NCBI RefSeq assembly: GCF_002236115.1
Contig: NZ_NIWT01000002.1
Location: forward strand, 62,001 to 126,000
Direction: 5' to 3'
From: Pseudomonas jessenii
Lineage (GTDB): Bacteria; Pseudomonadota; Gammaproteobacteria; Pseudomonadales; Pseudomonadaceae
DNA: 64,000 bases
Position 1 is the first letter of the stretch, and every line of letters starts with the position of its first letter. The position numbers were made by a program, and so were the translations under genes. This document shows positions 1-8,113 of this stretch, in pieces. Below the pieces are notes generated by a model that searched no databases, was not told the origin of the DNA, and saw nothing but the letters and a program-made list of their open reading frames with translations.

Positions 1-30
1 CGGATGCATCCCGTATAGGGTACCCAACAA

Positions 31-53
31 AAAACCGGACAATGTCCGGTTTT
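31..53. terminator. Intrinsic terminator, probably bidirectional
   Basis: A perfect 10-bp stem (AAAACCGGAC / GTCCGGTTTT) closes a 3-nt loop. Read on the minus strand it is followed by six T, which suits the end of the methyltransferase gene whose stop lies 52 bp away. Read on the plus strand it ends in four T and could serve a gene left of the window. Confidence 0.8.
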
Positions 54-104
54 CTGCACTCGACTAAACGGTGAGAGAGTCGATCCCGTTTACTCAAGCC
101 TCGA

Positions 105-887
105 TCACTTGACCGCAATGAATCCTCTTTCCATTGAAATATGCTTGTTTCCATATTTATGAAAAATCGGCACTACACGAGCCGAGGCACTGCAGACTTT
201 CTGTAACAGATCGATGGGGCGCTGGCCCATGGCAGCAATCTCCCACTCAGCACCTTTCAAGAAAGGCACACCGTAATGGAAGCTTCCAATTGTTGAGAAG
301 CCGATCTCATGTAATGTTTTTTCGATGAGTTCTTTGGAGTGGAATACGTGTTTTGACCAGTTTTCAGGGCACCAGTTTTTCCACAGTTGTGCGCCAACAG
401 CTTCCATGTTCGGCATCGAAAAAAGTAATCTGCCGTTATTTTTCAAGGCGGAAAATGACTTCTCAAGCATAGGCCTTGGATCAATGAAATGTTCCAGGAC
501 ACCCCAGTGAACGACGGTGTCGTATTGCTGATCGGGTATCCAGTTGCATATGTCTGCGTTGAGGAAGTGGCCTGAACATTGATTGATATCAAAGAGCTCC
601 TTGACGACTTTCAGACCTTCATCGGAGAAATCGAGAGCGGTGACGTCTGCGTCCATCCATTTTTTCATGGACAAGAGGCGTTTGTTTTCGCCGCCACCTC
701 CCAGTTCCAGAATACGAGAGCCCTTGATCGAGCCAAGCCTCTCATGAATCAACCTGGCGAAGAGGCCATTTTTCCCGTAGTAGAAGTCTGAACCGCTCAA
801 GGTGGACAGCGAGGACTGTGCAGGGGACCACACACTGTCCCAATAGCTTTCGTCAGTCACTTTATTCTGGTCTTGTCGTCCTGACAC
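105..887 (-). CDS. Class I SAM-dependent methyltransferase
   Basis: The protein of about 260 residues carries a Rossmann-type methyltransferase fold. Motif I is ILELGGGGEN, an acidic post-I residue sits in VTALDFSDEG, and the family-typical VVHWGVLEHF segment follows, then SMPN. The substrate cannot be told; relatives act on small molecules, quinones or glycans. The reading frame opens with TTG at 899, which has no Shine-Dalgarno. I prefer GTG at 887 because GGAGAG lies 4 nt upstream of it. The gene is clearly poorer in GC than its neighbours and uses more AT-ending codons, which hints at horizontal gain. It is the last gene before a strong terminator, and nothing adjacent hints at a pathway. 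Confidence 0.8.
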   Translation of the reverse strand: MSGRQDQNKVTDESYWDSVWSPAQSSLSTLSGSDFYYGKNGLFARLIHERLGSIKGSRILELGGGGENKRLLSMKKWMDADVTALDFSDEGLKVVKELFDINQCSGHFLNADICNWIPDQQYDTVVHWGVLEHFIDPRPMLEKSFSALKNNGRLLFSMPNMEAVGAQLWKNWCPENWSKHVFHSKELIEKTLHEIGFSTIGSFHYGVPFLKGAEWEIAAMGQRPIDLLQKVCSASARVVPIFHKYGNKHISMERGFIAVK

Positions 888-1013
888 AATTCTCTCCAAT
901 TATTGTTTTAGTGTTGTAACAGTCGGACAGCCTTGAGCGTAGCTTAAAAAAATGACAGTTCTCCGGTCATTTCTTCGGTTGAGCGCTATTTATTTTCGGG
1001 TGGGTTGGGCCTC

Positions 1014-1041
1014 TTCGCGAGCGGGCTCGCTCCCACAGGGG
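1014..1041. repeat. Single REP sequence
   Basis: TCGCGAGCGGGCTCGCTCCCAC is a typical Pseudomonas REP palindrome. The 900-1123 gap holds it and no open frame with a ribosome-binding site. No second arm is nearby, so this is a solitary REP rather than a pair. Confidence 0.7.
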
Positions 1042-1123
1042 GACCGTGGCGAGCACAAGTCCAATGTGGGCGCGAGCCGGCTCCGGGCGGCGCTCCGACG
1101 AGGGCCTCGATTCCGTTTCAAGG

Positions 1124-1858
1124 CTAACCCCCATGGCAGCAACTGGGGGTCGCCTGTTCTTCGTACCGGTCGTGATGCCGCACCCACTCCATGATTTCCT
1201 CCTCGTTGCGACCCTTGGGCGTCAGGTCGAGGTAGTTGTAGGCGCCGACCAGCATGTCCAGGCCCCGGGCATAGGTGGAGTAGGTATGGAAAATTTCGCC
1301 GGCGTCATTGCGATAAAACACGCTGAGACCGGGGAGTTCCTCCTCGGCGCCGTCGGTTTTTTCGTAGTTGTATGTAGCCTTTCCGGCGGCGACGTCTTCG
1401 GCTCGGGCGGTGACGCCAAAGTCGTAGTTGAAATCGCAGCCTTCGGACGATACCCAGTCGAACTTCCAGCCCATGCGCCGTTTGAACGCCTGGAATTCGG
1501 CGAACGGTGCGTGGGAAACCGCTACCACGGCCACGTCATGGTGGGCCAGGTGCTGGTTGGCGCCGTCGATGTGATCGCTCAGGTACGAGCAACCGGGGCA
1601 GCCCTCATCCCAGCCCTCGGCGAACATGAAGTGGTAGATGACCAACTGGCTGCGCCCCCCGAACAGGTCCGCCAGTTTCAGTTCGCCGTCGGGTCCCTGG
1701 AAGTGGTAGTCCTTGTCGATTTTCACCCAGGGCAGGGCGCGGCGTTCGGCGCTGAGTCTGTCCCTTTCCCTGGTGAAGGCTTTTTCGTGGGCCAGGTGCT
1801 CTTTGCGGGCGGCGACCCATTCTTCCCGCGATACGACGGGATGGTTCTGAATGTTCAT
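1124..1858 (-). CDS. DUF899 family thioredoxin-like protein
   Basis: The 244-residue protein matches the DUF899 family. It starts with NHPVVSREEW, has the block LVIYHFMFAEGWDEGCPGC followed by SYLSDHIDG, and later HTYSTYARG and a YLDLTPKGR segment. The CPGC at residues 87-90 is a thioredoxin-type CxxC that suggests a redox or peroxidase-like activity, but no function is established for the family. A SCCHGG tail adds two more cysteines. The start at 1858 has AGGAG 9 nt upstream. It is monocistronic, with a REP sequence just beyond its stop. Confidence 0.85.
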   Translation of the reverse strand: MNIQNHPVVSREEWVAARKEHLAHEKAFTRERDRLSAERRALPWVKIDKDYHFQGPDGELKLADLFGGRSQLVIYHFMFAEGWDEGCPGCSYLSDHIDGANQHLAHHDVAVVAVSHAPFAEFQAFKRRMGWKFDWVSSEGCDFNYDFGVTARAEDVAAGKATYNYEKTDGAEEELPGLSVFYRNDAGEIFHTYSTYARGLDMLVGAYNYLDLTPKGRNEEEIMEWVRHHDRYEEQATPSCCHGG

Positions 1859-2048
1859 GTTGTTTTCTCCTGCGTGGGGCGGGGAGGTGACTTACACAGC
1901 CTAGTCGTTTGGCTTGCATGGATTTCGACATGCCGCCGGTCGGTCGTCTGCAAACGCCCGGCTGAACGGTGGCCGGGCGTACCGGTCACAACCTGTAAGG
2001 CCCGTTCAATTGCACGGGCATCAATCGAACGGACACCGGAGGTTCAGG

Positions 2049-2441
2049 ATGACGACTTACAACTGGGACTTGATTGAGCGCTTGCTGCATGAAGTGCAAA
2101 ACAGCGCGGGCCACAGCTTCACGCCGCGGCCTTACGCCGAACAGCATGCCGCGCAGAAGGCCGCGGAAGGCGAGCCGATTGAAAATCTTGATCACTTGAA
2201 AACGGTGGCTGGAGAGTACGAAAAGTTACTGTTGGCGCGTGGCTATATCGCGCCGCGACCTGAAGACGAAGGTGGCACGGGCACCAACTACATTCTGACG
2301 GCGCGGGGTTCGCGTTTGTTGAGCCTGATCGACAGCAGTATTCCCGGCAATGATCACCCGCGGCAGGTGCTGGACGAGCAGGAGGATGCGCTGGATGAGA
2401 TGACGTTTGATGAGGTAGCGTCGAAAGCGCAGATTGCCTGA
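2049..2441 (+). CDS. Conserved hypothetical protein, possible winged-helix (DUF2513-like)
   Basis: The 130-residue protein starts at ATG 2049, chosen because GGAGG ends 6 nt before it; the frame is open further upstream but without a ribosome-binding site. The N-terminus (NWDLIERLLHEVQNSAG) and the middle (LLARGYIAPR ... YILTARGSRLLSLI) have the helix pattern and wing-like LTARG segment of DUF2513 and PadR/MarR-like DNA-binding folds, which I infer rather than recognise. The tail is acidic (DEQEDALDEMTFDEVASKAQ). It lies between two minus-strand genes, so it has its own transcript. Confidence 0.6.
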   Translation: MTTYNWDLIERLLHEVQNSAGHSFTPRPYAEQHAAQKAAEGEPIENLDHLKTVAGEYEKLLLARGYIAPRPEDEGGTGTNYILTARGSRLLSLIDSSIPGNDHPRQVLDEQEDALDEMTFDEVASKAQIA

Positions 2442-2456
2442 TGTTGTGTGATCCCC

Positions 2457-2485
2457 TGGGGGAGCGAGCAGGCTCGCTCCCACAT
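2457..2485. repeat. Single REP sequence
   Basis: GGGAGCGAGCAGGCTCGCTCCCAC is a nearly perfect palindrome placed between the convergent stops of the flanking genes, where it may also damp read-through. Confidence 0.7.
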
Positions 2486-2501
2486 GCGTCTTGTGTTGCA
2501 G

Positions 2502-3371
2502 TCAGTCTTGTTTCGCCGCTTTCAGGCACTTCAAGTCGTTGAAGTCCTTCCTCACACCTTCAATTTTCTTCAGCAAACGTGCCCGCTGGCTCGGCGTACT
2601 TTCAGCCATCAGATCCACGAACAGTGAACGCGCCTGGGCTTCGGTGTTGGCAAAGGCCTGACGATAGGCGGGTGTCCACAACTTCTCACGATTGACCAGA
2701 AGTGTTTCGATCCGTTGTGGGAATTGTGGACTCTGGCGTTGGGCAACGGCCGCGCTGAACTGCTTCTGCCAATGGACCCGGTTGGCAAGCCACTGGGTGT
2801 TCTGCTCGCCCAGGGCGCTGGACCATGTGGCTACCCGCTGTTGCTGGGTGGTGCTCAGTGGCCCGAGCCAGTCATTCAGGCGCTTCTCCATGCGCGCGCC
2901 GCGCTCCTTGATCTGCTGGTCGAGGGAGGGTTTGAGGTATTCCTCCTGGCGTTTGCGCCGATCCTTGGCGAAGGCGTCGTTCATTTCGGCGACTTGCTTG
3001 TCATCCAGCCTTTGCAGCAACTCGATGGCCGACGGGGTGATTACCCGCGCGGTCTCGGCGATCGCCTGCTCGGCTTCGTGGGCGCGGGCCTGCAAGGCGG
3101 CATCGGTGACCTGGTTGGTAGCGACCATGGTCTGCAGGCGGTCCAGCCAGTCGAGATAGCCGGGCAGTTGGGTGGTGCAGTGCCAGCTCAGGTGTTCCTT
3201 CAGGCGTTCATCCAGCCAGATTTTCTGCTCGCCGTTCATGTCCAGGTAGTCGCTGAGCGTCCAGGGGATGATCACATCGAGATTGCGGTAGGCCAGGCCC
3301 ACCCGGCTGCACGCGCCGAGGGCGAGGGTAACGGTCAACACAACGGCGAAATGTCTGAACCAGCGGGACAT
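2502..3371 (-). CDS. DUF6279-type lipoprotein
   Basis: The 289-residue protein starts with a lipoprotein signal: basic MSRWFRH, a hydrophobic run, then the lipobox LALGAC with the lipidated Cys at residue 21. The mature part is mostly long charged helices (repeated Q, E, R and K) with little hydrophobic content. This fits the DUF6279 family of Pseudomonas lipoproteins of unknown role. Residue +2 after the Cys is Ser, which favours outer-membrane sorting. It is followed at 77 bp by the TorF-like gene in the same direction, so the two could be cotranscribed. Confidence 0.75.
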   Translation of the reverse strand: MSRWFRHFAVVLTVTLALGACSRVGLAYRNLDVIIPWTLSDYLDMNGEQKIWLDERLKEHLSWHCTTQLPGYLDWLDRLQTMVATNQVTDAALQARAHEAEQAIAETARVITPSAIELLQRLDDKQVAEMNDAFAKDRRKRQEEYLKPSLDQQIKERGARMEKRLNDWLGPLSTTQQQRVATWSSALGEQNTQWLANRVHWQKQFSAAVAQRQSPQFPQRIETLLVNREKLWTPAYRQAFANTEAQARSLFVDLMAESTPSQRARLLKKIEGVRKDFNDLKCLKAAKQD

Positions 3372-3448
3372 GGGCGATTCCTTGCGAAAGCCAGTCTTCG
3401 GGGTCTGATTCTCATGTGAACCCGGGAGGAGCCCGGCAGTTCAGCCGA

Positions 3449-4171
3449 TCAATAGAACGCGTGTTCGGCCTTGAGCGTCACCAGCCCGTCGCACTGGCTG
3501 TTGTGTCCGGCATAGGCCGAGCAACCGCTGCCGCTCAGGCTGGAGTCACTGTAGATCAGGTCAAGGTCGATGCCCATGAACGGGCGGGACAATTTCAGCG
3601 ACCAATCGGTAAAACTGCCTACATACCCGCCATCCACCGCCACTGGCGTATTGAATTGGTGGGTGGTGTATTTCAGGCTGATGCCGACACCGAACGGTTG
3701 ATTGCCGCTCAAGTCAGCGAACAGGGTGTTGTTCTGTTTGTCCGGGTCATTGCTGAAGGCGATGCCGAAACGGCTGCCTAGCAAGGTCAGGCCGCCGAAC
3801 AGTTCCTGGCTGTCAGGGGTCGTGACTTCGGGGTAGCTGTAGCGGATCAAGCCCACTTCGTAGCCGAGGGTTTGGTCGAAGGGTTGTTTAAAACCCATGT
3901 AGGAGTCGATCTCGAGGTCTTTCCCCGGGCTGATGCCCATGCTGGGCGACCATTGGCCCACGTAGAAACCGCTGTCGTGGCTCAGGTCCAGACCACCGTG
4001 AAACGAGCCGACGGCCGAGGGTTTGACCAGGCCCTGGGCCATGCTGCGGGTGGGGGTGGTGCCAAGCTTGAGGTCGAAGCCCCCCAGCTCACGCTGAAAG
4101 ATTTGTGCCTGTGCTACGGAGCATGCCAGCAGGCTGCCGAGCAATGCCGAAAGGTAGAAAGATTTGAGCAT
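3449..4171 (-). CDS. TorF family putative porin
   Basis: The 240-residue protein has a signal peptide (MLKSFYLSALLGSLLACSVAQA, cleavage predicted after AQA). The mature part alternates Gly, aromatic and polar residues as in a small outer-membrane beta-barrel: FHGGLDLSH, YVGQWSPSMG, LEIDSYMGFKQ, YEVGLIRYSYP, and a terminal strand VTLKAEHAFY ending in an aromatic residue as expected for BAM recognition. These features fit the TorF/TIGR02001 group. The substrate is unknown. The two cysteines near the C-terminus (GCSAYAGHNSQC) are typical of the group and could form a disulfide. Confidence 0.75.
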   Translation of the reverse strand: MLKSFYLSALLGSLLACSVAQAQIFQRELGGFDLKLGTTPTRSMAQGLVKPSAVGSFHGGLDLSHDSGFYVGQWSPSMGISPGKDLEIDSYMGFKQPFDQTLGYEVGLIRYSYPEVTTPDSQELFGGLTLLGSRFGIAFSNDPDKQNNTLFADLSGNQPFGVGISLKYTTHQFNTPVAVDGGYVGSFTDWSLKLSRPFMGIDLDLIYSDSSLSGSGCSAYAGHNSQCDGLVTLKAEHAFY

Positions 4172-4327
4172 GCGTCACTCCATGAACTGCGAGGGCAGGC
4201 TGGTGAACCCGCTGAAACGCTTGATCCAGACGTGTGCAAGGATACCGGCGAATAATCGGCAATAAAGGCCGTTCGTCGATTTCTACGGGATTTGAGGGAG
4301 TGCCGGAGGAGTAACGAGGGTTCCAGT

Positions 4328-4357
4328 CCAAGCGCTTCGAAGCTCAAAGCGCTTTGG
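4328..4357. other. Hairpin in intergenic DNA, possible terminator without U-tract
   Basis: CCAAGCGCTT and AAAGCGCTTTGG form an imperfect inverted repeat around an 8-nt loop, 21 bp downstream of the stop of the minus-strand small gene 4379-4567. There is no T-run after it, so a terminator role is only a guess. Confidence 0.35.
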
Positions 4358-4378
4358 GACCAGGTGACGCGAGGGGGA

Positions 4379-4567
4379 TTACTTTTTGCCCAGGGTGATC
4401 TGCTTGGACGGGCCGAACGTCTGGCCGCTGACGCCTTTGGCAATTTGCTGGATTTCACCGCCGGACTTGAGGAACGCAGCGATCTGGCTGTTGATCGATT
4501 CGCTGGTTTCGACGGCTGGAGCTGGCTTTGCTTTGCTGGTGGATGCTTTTACGCGCATGGCGGCCAT
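4379..4567 (-). CDS. Small basic conserved-looking protein, unknown function
   Basis: The 62-residue protein begins MAAMRVKASTSKAKPAP and ends GQTFGPSKQITLGKK. The frame is open further upstream, but ATG 4567 has an AGG 4 nt before it and gives a compact protein. The N-terminal 20 residues are basic and Ala/Pro-rich; the rest (ESINSQIAAFLKSGGEIQQIAKG) looks like one amphipathic helix plus a turn. Codon use is normal for the region, which argues for a real gene. I do not recognise a characterised family. Confidence 0.6.
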   Translation of the reverse strand: MAAMRVKASTSKAKPAPAVETSESINSQIAAFLKSGGEIQQIAKGVSGQTFGPSKQITLGKK

Positions 4568-4918
4568 TAACCTGTAGAAAATTAACTTGGCCAGGCATCG
4601 TACAGGAGTTGCCTGATAATTGCTTGGCAAATATCCCCTCGGCATATTCGTGAGGTCGGGGTAATTAGTCCCCGGCCAATATTCGAAATATGCACCTAAG
4701 CCGCTGTTTTAACTAATAACATTGCCTGGAAAAATACCGCATCACGCTTGCCTGGGCATGGCGTAAATGCCCGGAACGGCCTGACGAGCGGACGGGGTGC
4801 GATGAAAACCCGGGAAAATTAAGGGCTTCAGGGAGATTTTCTCGCGCCACCGGGCCGGCTGCCGAACGCGGCGCTTAAAACCGGGTAGAATGCCGCCCAC
4901 GCAATGAGGGTATTGGAC
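4568..4918. other. Intergenic region of about 350 bp
   Basis: AT-richer DNA between divergent genes. It holds a small hairpin (CGGGG/CCCCG around TAATTAGT, 4657-4674) and a TAGAAT hexamer at 4886-4891 that could be the -10 element of the cvfB promoter, although no good -35 is seen. No ORF with a ribosome-binding site is visible. Confidence 0.4.
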
Positions 4919-5755
4919 ATGGCTTTAGTCGGGCGTTACAACAGTTTGCAAGTGGTTAAACACACTAACTTCGGTTTATATCTGGACGGTGGCGCGGATG
5001 GCGAAATCCTTCTGCCTAATCGTTATATTCCAAAAGATATTCCTACCGAAGATGAAGACTGGCTCAACGTTTTTGTTTATCTGGACAGCGATGACAAACT
5101 CATCGCAACTACTGAAAAGCCGAAAGTTCAAGTCGGTGAATTCGCCAGTTTGAAAGTTGTTGAAGTCAACAGCATCGGCGTATTCCTGGACTGGGGGTTG
5201 CCGAAAGACCTGTTGCTGCCGTTCTCCGAAGAGAAGCGCCAGATGACGGCGGGCGAGTATGTGGTGGTGCACGTCTATCTCGACAAGCACACCCGTCGCA
5301 TCACCGCGACCGCGCGCCTGGACCGCTATCTGGACAAGACCCCGGCCAACTACACCGCGGGCCAGGAAGTGGATCTGCTGGTGGCCGAAGCCACGGACAT
5401 GGGCTTCAAGGCCATCATCAACAACAAGCATTGGGGCCTGATCCACAAGAACGAAATCTTCAAGTTCATGCGCGCCGGTAAAGAAGAAAAGGGCTTCATC
5501 AAGGAAGTTCGCGCCGACGGCAAGATCAGCCTGAGCCTGCAACCGGTCGGCCAGGAAGCGGCCACCAGCCTGAACTCGAAGATCCTCGCCAAGTTGCGCG
5601 AAAACAACGGCAGCCTGGCGGTGAGCGACAAGAGCGATCCGGCGTTGATCAGCAGTCTGTTCGGTGTCAGCAAGGGCAACTTCAAGAAGGCCATCGGTGC
5701 GTTGTACAAGAATGGCCAGATTGTCATTCATGCCGATCGCATCGAACTCAGTTGA
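4919..5755 (+). CDS. cvfB: CvfB/YitL family S1-like RNA-binding protein
   Basis: The 278-residue protein matches the CvfB architecture: tandem S1-like beta-barrels (about residues 1-65, 65-130 and 140-210, with segments such as FGLYLDGG, GVFLDWGLPKDLLLPF and GFKAIINNKHWGLI) and a C-terminal winged helix (DPALISSLFGVSKGNFKKAIGALYKNGQI). In Gram-positives CvfB binds RNA and affects virulence genes; in Pseudomonas its role is undefined. ATG 4919 is preferred over the in-frame ATG at 4904 because GAGGG ends 8 nt before it. The 5' third of the gene is AT-richer than the rest. A hairpin terminator follows at 5862. Confidence 0.85.
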   Translation: MALVGRYNSLQVVKHTNFGLYLDGGADGEILLPNRYIPKDIPTEDEDWLNVFVYLDSDDKLIATTEKPKVQVGEFASLKVVEVNSIGVFLDWGLPKDLLLPFSEEKRQMTAGEYVVVHVYLDKHTRRITATARLDRYLDKTPANYTAGQEVDLLVAEATDMGFKAIINNKHWGLIHKNEIFKFMRAGKEEKGFIKEVRADGKISLSLQPVGQEAATSLNSKILAKLRENNGSLAVSDKSDPALISSLFGVSKGNFKKAIGALYKNGQIVIHADRIELS

Positions 5756-5861
5756 TGCGCTGACAAGACAGAGGGCCAGGATGGCGCAAGCAGAGAAGTA
5801 GAGGTCTCTGGCAGGCGGCATTTTCTGGCCTTCTGGTTAATAATCGACAACATGATTCTTC

Positions 5862-5908
5862 GCCCCGGTGTTTTCTTTTTAACGAGAAGGCCGGGGCTTT
5901 GTTTTTTT
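5862..5908 (+). terminator. Likely intrinsic terminator after cvfB
   Basis: GCCCCGG (5862-5868) pairs with CCGGGGC (5891-5897) and is followed by TTTGTTTTTTT. The 22-nt loop is long, so efficiency is uncertain. Confidence 0.6.
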
Positions 5909-5950
5909 CTGCCGAGTCTTTGCCATGGATAGTGTCTTCGAGGTGTTCCG

Positions 5951-6883
5951 GTGAGCGCCACCCGGCGCAGCGCCGACGGGTTTGCCCTGCAAGTGATGGT
6001 CGGGTTGTGCCTGATCTGGGGCGTGCAGCAGGTGATGATCAAGTGGGCGGCGGCCGATATCGCGCCGGTGATGCAGGCGGCCGGACGTTCCGGTATGTCG
6101 GCGTTGCTGGTCGGGCTGCTGATCTGCTGGAAGGGCGGCTGGAACCAGGTGGGTACGACCTGGCGCGGCGGTCTGTTGGCCGGTGCCTTGTTCGGCCTGG
6201 AGTTCTTCTTCATTTCCGAAGGCCTGCAACTGACCACGGCGGCGCACATGTCGGTGTTCCTCTACACCGCGCCGATCTTCACCGCATTGGGAGTGCACTG
6301 GTTGCTGCCCAGTGAGCGATTGCGGCCCTTGCAATGGCTGGGGATTGTCCTGGCGTTTATTGGGATTGCCATCGCGTTTGCCGGCGGGGTGTCCTGGGAC
6401 AACCTTGATTACCGCATGTTGATGGGCGATGCCTTGGGTGTGCTGGCGGGTGCCGCCTGGGGCGCGACCACGGTGGTGGTGCGCGCCTCGCGCCTGTCGG
6501 AAGCGCCGGTGACCCTGACGCTGTTCTATCAGTTGATTGTCGGCTTCTTCGGCTTGTTGTTGATTGCGCTGCTCAGCGGCCAGATCACCCATGTCAGCCT
6601 GACCCATGTGGCGGTGGCCAGTGTGCTGTTTCAGGGCGTGGTCGTGTCGTTCTTCAGTTACCTGGTCTGGTTCTGGCTGCTGCGCCGTTACCTGGCGGCC
6701 AACCTTGCGGTGTTTTCGTTCATGACGCCGTTGTTCGGCGTCACCTTCGGTGTGGTACTGCTCGGCGAGGAACTGAGCCTGAACTTCGTCATCGGTGCCG
6801 TTCTGGTATTGGCGGGCATCACGTTTGTCAGCGCCGAGCAGTGGTTGCGCCGTCGTTTGCGCAAAGCCCTCGGGCAGCATTGA
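5951..6883 (+). CDS. EamA-family (DMT) transporter
   Basis: The 310-residue protein has ten predicted membrane segments in two EamA repeats, including LCLIWGVQQVMIKW near the N-terminus, the helix-4 motif LYTAPIFTALGVHW, and a second repeat from AAWGATTVVVRASR to FMTPLFGVTFGVVLLGE. This is the drug/metabolite exporter fold of the inner membrane; the substrate is unknown. Start is GTG at 5951 with GAGGTG upstream. Its 3' end overlaps the convergent MFS gene by 56 bp. Confidence 0.85.
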   Translation: MSATRRSADGFALQVMVGLCLIWGVQQVMIKWAAADIAPVMQAAGRSGMSALLVGLLICWKGGWNQVGTTWRGGLLAGALFGLEFFFISEGLQLTTAAHMSVFLYTAPIFTALGVHWLLPSERLRPLQWLGIVLAFIGIAIAFAGGVSWDNLDYRMLMGDALGVLAGAAWGATTVVVRASRLSEAPVTLTLFYQLIVGFFGLLLIALLSGQITHVSLTHVAVASVLFQGVVVSFFSYLVWFWLLRRYLAANLAVFSFMTPLFGVTFGVVLLGEELSLNFVIGAVLVLAGITFVSAEQWLRRRLRKALGQH

Positions 6884-8009
6884 CCGGCGCGAGCAATAGA
6901 CCGCCGGCGATCAACAAGCCGCAGCCGGCGACCACCAGTGCCGGCTGTAAACCGCCACTGAAATGACTACTCAGCGCCGCCAGCAATGGCCCGCTGAGCT
7001 GGCCCACGGCAAAGCAGGCTGTCAGCAGGCCGGCATTGCGCTGGGTGGCATGGGGCGCCAGTTCCCGGGAGCGTTGCATCACCAGTTGCATGCAGGCCAG
7101 GAACGGCGTGCCGCACAGGATCACACCCAACGCCAAGCCTGGACCGTTGCCCAGCAGGCAGGCGAACACGCCAGCGGCTTGCAGCCATAACGTCGCCATC
7201 AGCCAGTGACCCGTGGCGCCAGGTTTTTGCCGACGCAGACTCACCAGCACCACACCGGTTGCCGCAGCGAGGCCAAAGCATGGCCAGAACAGGTCGGCCT
7301 GCCATTGGCCATGGAATTGCGCGTTGGCCATTTGCGACAAAAAGGTCGCGGGAATGATGTAGCCCAATCCGTACAAGGCATAGATCCAGCCCAGGCGAGC
7401 GATGCCTTGATTGCCCGAGGCGCTGGCGCTGGGTGCAGCAGTCGCGGTGACACTCGGTTGTGGCAGGAACGGCAGGATCCCCAGCAGCATCGCCAGCCCC
7501 GTGGCGGCGTACACCAGCCACAAGGTGGCGGATGTCTGGCCCAGCAGATTCGAGCCCAGGGCCAACAGACCTGTCAGAAAAATTCCCAAACCGGGTCCGG
7601 CGAAGACCAGGGCTCCGAGCCGAGGACGACCGGCCGCTGCCGCGAGGGGTTGGCTCAGGGCGGTAATCATCACCAACACCCAGGCGCTGGCCACGCCGGT
7701 GCCGAAGCGCAGCAACAGGTGCGACCAGAAACCATTGGCCCAGAACGACGCCAGGGTCAGCAGCACGCACAGCCACAATCCGCCGAACAAGCGTCGGCGC
7801 ACTTGTGCCGGACGCCGGGAAAACATGGCATCCACTGCACCGATGAAATAACCGAGGTAGTTGGCGGCGGCGATCAGCCCGGCGGCAGTCAGGTCGATCT
7901 GGCCTTCGCTGAGCAGGTGCGGCAATTGTGGTGTCAGGGCAAAGCGGCCGATGCCCATGGCCATCATCAGGGCAACGAAGCTGGCGGATAAGCGGATCAG
8001 GGGAGACAT
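6828..8009 (-). CDS. YbfB/YjiJ-family MFS transporter
   Basis: The 393-residue protein has about twelve hydrophobic segments. The first, FVALMMAMGIGRFALTPQLPHL, is the hallmark of YbfB/YjiJ-type MFS proteins, followed by ANYLGYFIGA and a basic cytoplasmic loop (FSRRPAQVRRR). The last helices end in LLLAPVNAARG. The substrate is unknown. It is divergent from a LysR gene 104 bp away, a common arrangement for a regulator and its target. The final 18 codons overlap the end of the facing EamA gene. Confidence 0.85.
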   Translation of the reverse strand: MSPLIRLSASFVALMMAMGIGRFALTPQLPHLLSEGQIDLTAAGLIAAANYLGYFIGAVDAMFSRRPAQVRRRLFGGLWLCVLLTLASFWANGFWSHLLLRFGTGVASAWVLVMITALSQPLAAAAGRPRLGALVFAGPGLGIFLTGLLALGSNLLGQTSATLWLVYAATGLAMLLGILPFLPQPSVTATAAPSASASGNQGIARLGWIYALYGLGYIIPATFLSQMANAQFHGQWQADLFWPCFGLAAATGVVLVSLRRQKPGATGHWLMATLWLQAAGVFACLLGNGPGLALGVILCGTPFLACMQLVMQRSRELAPHATQRNAGLLTACFAVGQLSGPLLAALSSHFSGGLQPALVVAGCGLLIAGGLLLAPVNAARGLCANDGATTARR

Positions 8010-8113
8010 GGTCTGGAGTCCGTCTGGAGGATCAATGACCGTCAGGCTAGGACTGATTGACTTTCTTTAAAAATGAATAATAGTGAGTAACTTGTTCTTT
8101 TTTGGAGAATGTC

